Part shown: one piece after another, positions 5,783 through 6,358 of the stretch
Layout: the number at the start of each line of letters is the position of its first letter
Position numbering within the stretch: the first letter of the stretch is position 1
Position numbers and translations under genes: made by a program
The notes under the pieces: model-generated
What the model was told of the DNA's origin: nothing
Seen by the model: only the letters and a program-made list of their open reading frames with translations
The model's database searches: none
Assembly (NCBI GenBank): GCA_029974875.1
Contig: JARKQP010000422.1
Coordinates: forward strand, 1 to 6,358
Reading direction: 5' to 3'
Length of the DNA stretch: 6,358 nucleotides
Source: Mobilitalea sp.
Lineage (GTDB): Bacteria > Bacillota_A > Clostridia > Lachnospirales > Lachnospiraceae

Positions 5783-5801
5783 ATTGAAACACTGTTTTTA
5801 T
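5783..5801. promoter_or_regulatory. Operator copy 1 (imperfect), overlapping the tetR start site
   Basis: The 19-bp site reads ATTGAAACA-C-TGTTTTTAT. Its left half is identical to the perfect operator at 5874-5892; the right half departs from symmetry at three positions. It covers the predicted transcription start of tetR and touches its -10 box, so binding would block tetR transcription. Its weaker symmetry suggests lower affinity. Inferred from arrangement, not tested. Confidence 0.65.
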
Positions 5802-5828
5802 TTTATAGGACTTGCTAATATCTGTCAA
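5800..5828 (-). promoter_or_regulatory. Predicted tetR promoter
   Basis: On the minus strand TTGACA (5828-5823) is followed after 17 bases by TAAAAT (5805-5800), a near-consensus sigma-A promoter. The start site would fall near 5793, inside operator copy 1, about 35 bases before the tetR ATG. An alternative -10, TATAAA at 5807-5802, would have a 15-base spacer and is less likely. Confidence 0.75.
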
Positions 5829-5840
5829 GAAAGAAAAGCC

Positions 5841-5869
5841 TTGACAGATTCATAAGAAACGCATACAAT
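5841..5869 (+). promoter_or_regulatory. Predicted promoter of the ABC exporter gene
   Basis: TTGACA (5841-5846), a 17-base spacer and TACAAT (5864-5869) make a near-perfect sigma-A promoter. The start site would be near 5876, inside the palindromic operator at 5874-5892. Such a strong promoter normally needs a repressor, which agrees with the divergent TetR gene. Confidence 0.82.
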
Positions 5870-5873
5870 ATCC

Positions 5874-5892
5874 ATTGAAACAGTGTTTCAAT
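5874..5892. promoter_or_regulatory. Operator copy 2, perfect 19-bp palindrome at the exporter promoter
   Basis: ATTGAAACA-G-TGTTTCAAT is a perfect inverted repeat with nine-base arms around a central G. It overlaps the predicted start site of the exporter gene. The size and symmetry suit a TetR-family dimer, and a second copy occurs at the tetR promoter. The adjacent TetR protein is the obvious candidate to bind it. Confidence 0.78.
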
Positions 5893-5963
5893 ACTATAAC
5901 ACGGTTTTTTTAAAGTCAAGTGGTTAGCTCGTACTAACTAAAATATTAGGAGGAAATGTAGCT

Positions 5964-6358
5964 ATGAAGGAAAAAAGCGTATTGGTCTGCTTGTTTGGCT
6001 ATATGGGCAAATTCAAAATTACAATGGCGCTTTCCATTATTTTAGCCGCGGTTGCCGCTGTGCTAAATTTAAGCGCTTATATCTGTGTGTACAATGTTGC
6101 AAAGGAAATTGTGCAGTCGATGGGGGAGTTTTCAAAATTAAATCAGTCCTACCTGATAGAGCTGGGATGGCAGGCTGTTATGTTAATTTCAATGGCTTTT
6201 GGAATCTATGGGGTGGCACTGCTTTTCTCCCACATAACAGCTTTCAATACAGTAGCGAAGCTGCGGATTAAGCTTATTGAACATATTGGTGAACTTCCTT
6301 TAGGATATCATTCGATAAATCCAAGCGGGAAACAGAGAAAAATTATTGAAAAAAATAC
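5964..6358 (+). CDS. ABC exporter half-transporter (membrane domain), partial, runs off the window
   Basis: The reading frame stays open from ATG 5964 to the window edge, giving 131 codons. Two hydrophobic segments, about residues 18-42 and 68-92, fit the first two helices of a type 1 ABC exporter membrane domain. They are followed by HITAFNTVAKLRIKLIEHIG and LPLGYHSINPSGK, which resemble the first intracellular coupling region of fused permease/ATPase exporters (MdlB-like). The nucleotide-binding domain, if present, lies beyond the edge. The ribosome binding site is AGGAGG (5948-5953), ten bases upstream; an earlier ATG at 5956 is followed at once by TAG and cannot be the start. Such exporters often work as heterodimers, so a second half-transporter gene probably follows. 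Divergent from, and probably repressed by, the TetR protein; substrate unknown. Confidence 0.85.
   Translation, partial: MKEKSVLVCLFGYMGKFKITMALSIILAAVAAVLNLSAYICVYNVAKEIVQSMGEFSKLNQSYLIELGWQAVMLISMAFGIYGVALLFSHITAFNTVAKLRIKLIEHIGELPLGYHSINPSGKQRKIIEKN

Overview
The window looks like chromosomal DNA from a low-to-moderate GC Firmicute of class Clostridia, probably close to Lachnospiraceae. This rests on the conserved gene order rplU-prp-rpmA-obgE-yhbY-nadD-yqeK-rsfS, on an L27 precursor with the Firmicute-type cleavable N-terminus, on strong AGGAGG ribosome binding sites, and on the style of the TetR/ABC-exporter pair at the right end. The family assignment is inference from protein character, not from a database search.

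Positions 1-1161 hold the ribosomal protein block: L21 (rplU), the cysteine protease Prp, and L27 (rpmA), closed by a textbook intrinsic terminator. Prp and its substrate, the L27 precursor, are neighbours. Between them lie 113 bases with competing short inverted repeats.

Positions 1162-1673 are about 510 non-coding bases and the most unusual part. In order they contain a long imperfect inverted repeat (1165-1291), a good sigma-A-type promoter (1299-1327) whose -10 box sits in a 14-bp palindrome, eight head-to-tail copies of a 17-bp repeat (1386-1521), and a structured segment with mutually exclusive pairings (1585-1659) just ahead of the obgE ribosome binding site. If the promoter is real, obgE has a leader of about 340 nt carrying the repeats and the foldable segment.

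Positions 1674-4975 are a same-strand cluster: the ribosome-assembly GTPase ObgE, the 50S-associated RNA-binding protein YhbY, the NAD-synthesis enzyme NadD, the HD-domain Ap4A hydrolase YqeK (overlapping nadD), and the ribosome silencing factor RsfS. It joins large-subunit assembly and dormancy control with NAD and dinucleotide metabolism. A hairpin plus T-run at 5068-5118 ends it and probably also ends the convergent tetR.

Positions 5140-6358 hold a regulator/exporter module: a TetR-family repressor on the minus strand and, diverging from it, the first 131 codons of an ABC exporter half-transporter that runs off the window. The 206-base gap contains two back-to-back promoters with perfect TTGACA boxes, each overlapped at its start site by a copy of an ATTGAAACA-type operator. 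The expected logic is repression of both genes by the TetR protein until a ligand is sensed.

Most coding content is conserved housekeeping. I see no new multi-gene system; the points of real interest are the obgE upstream region and the symmetric operator/promoter region.
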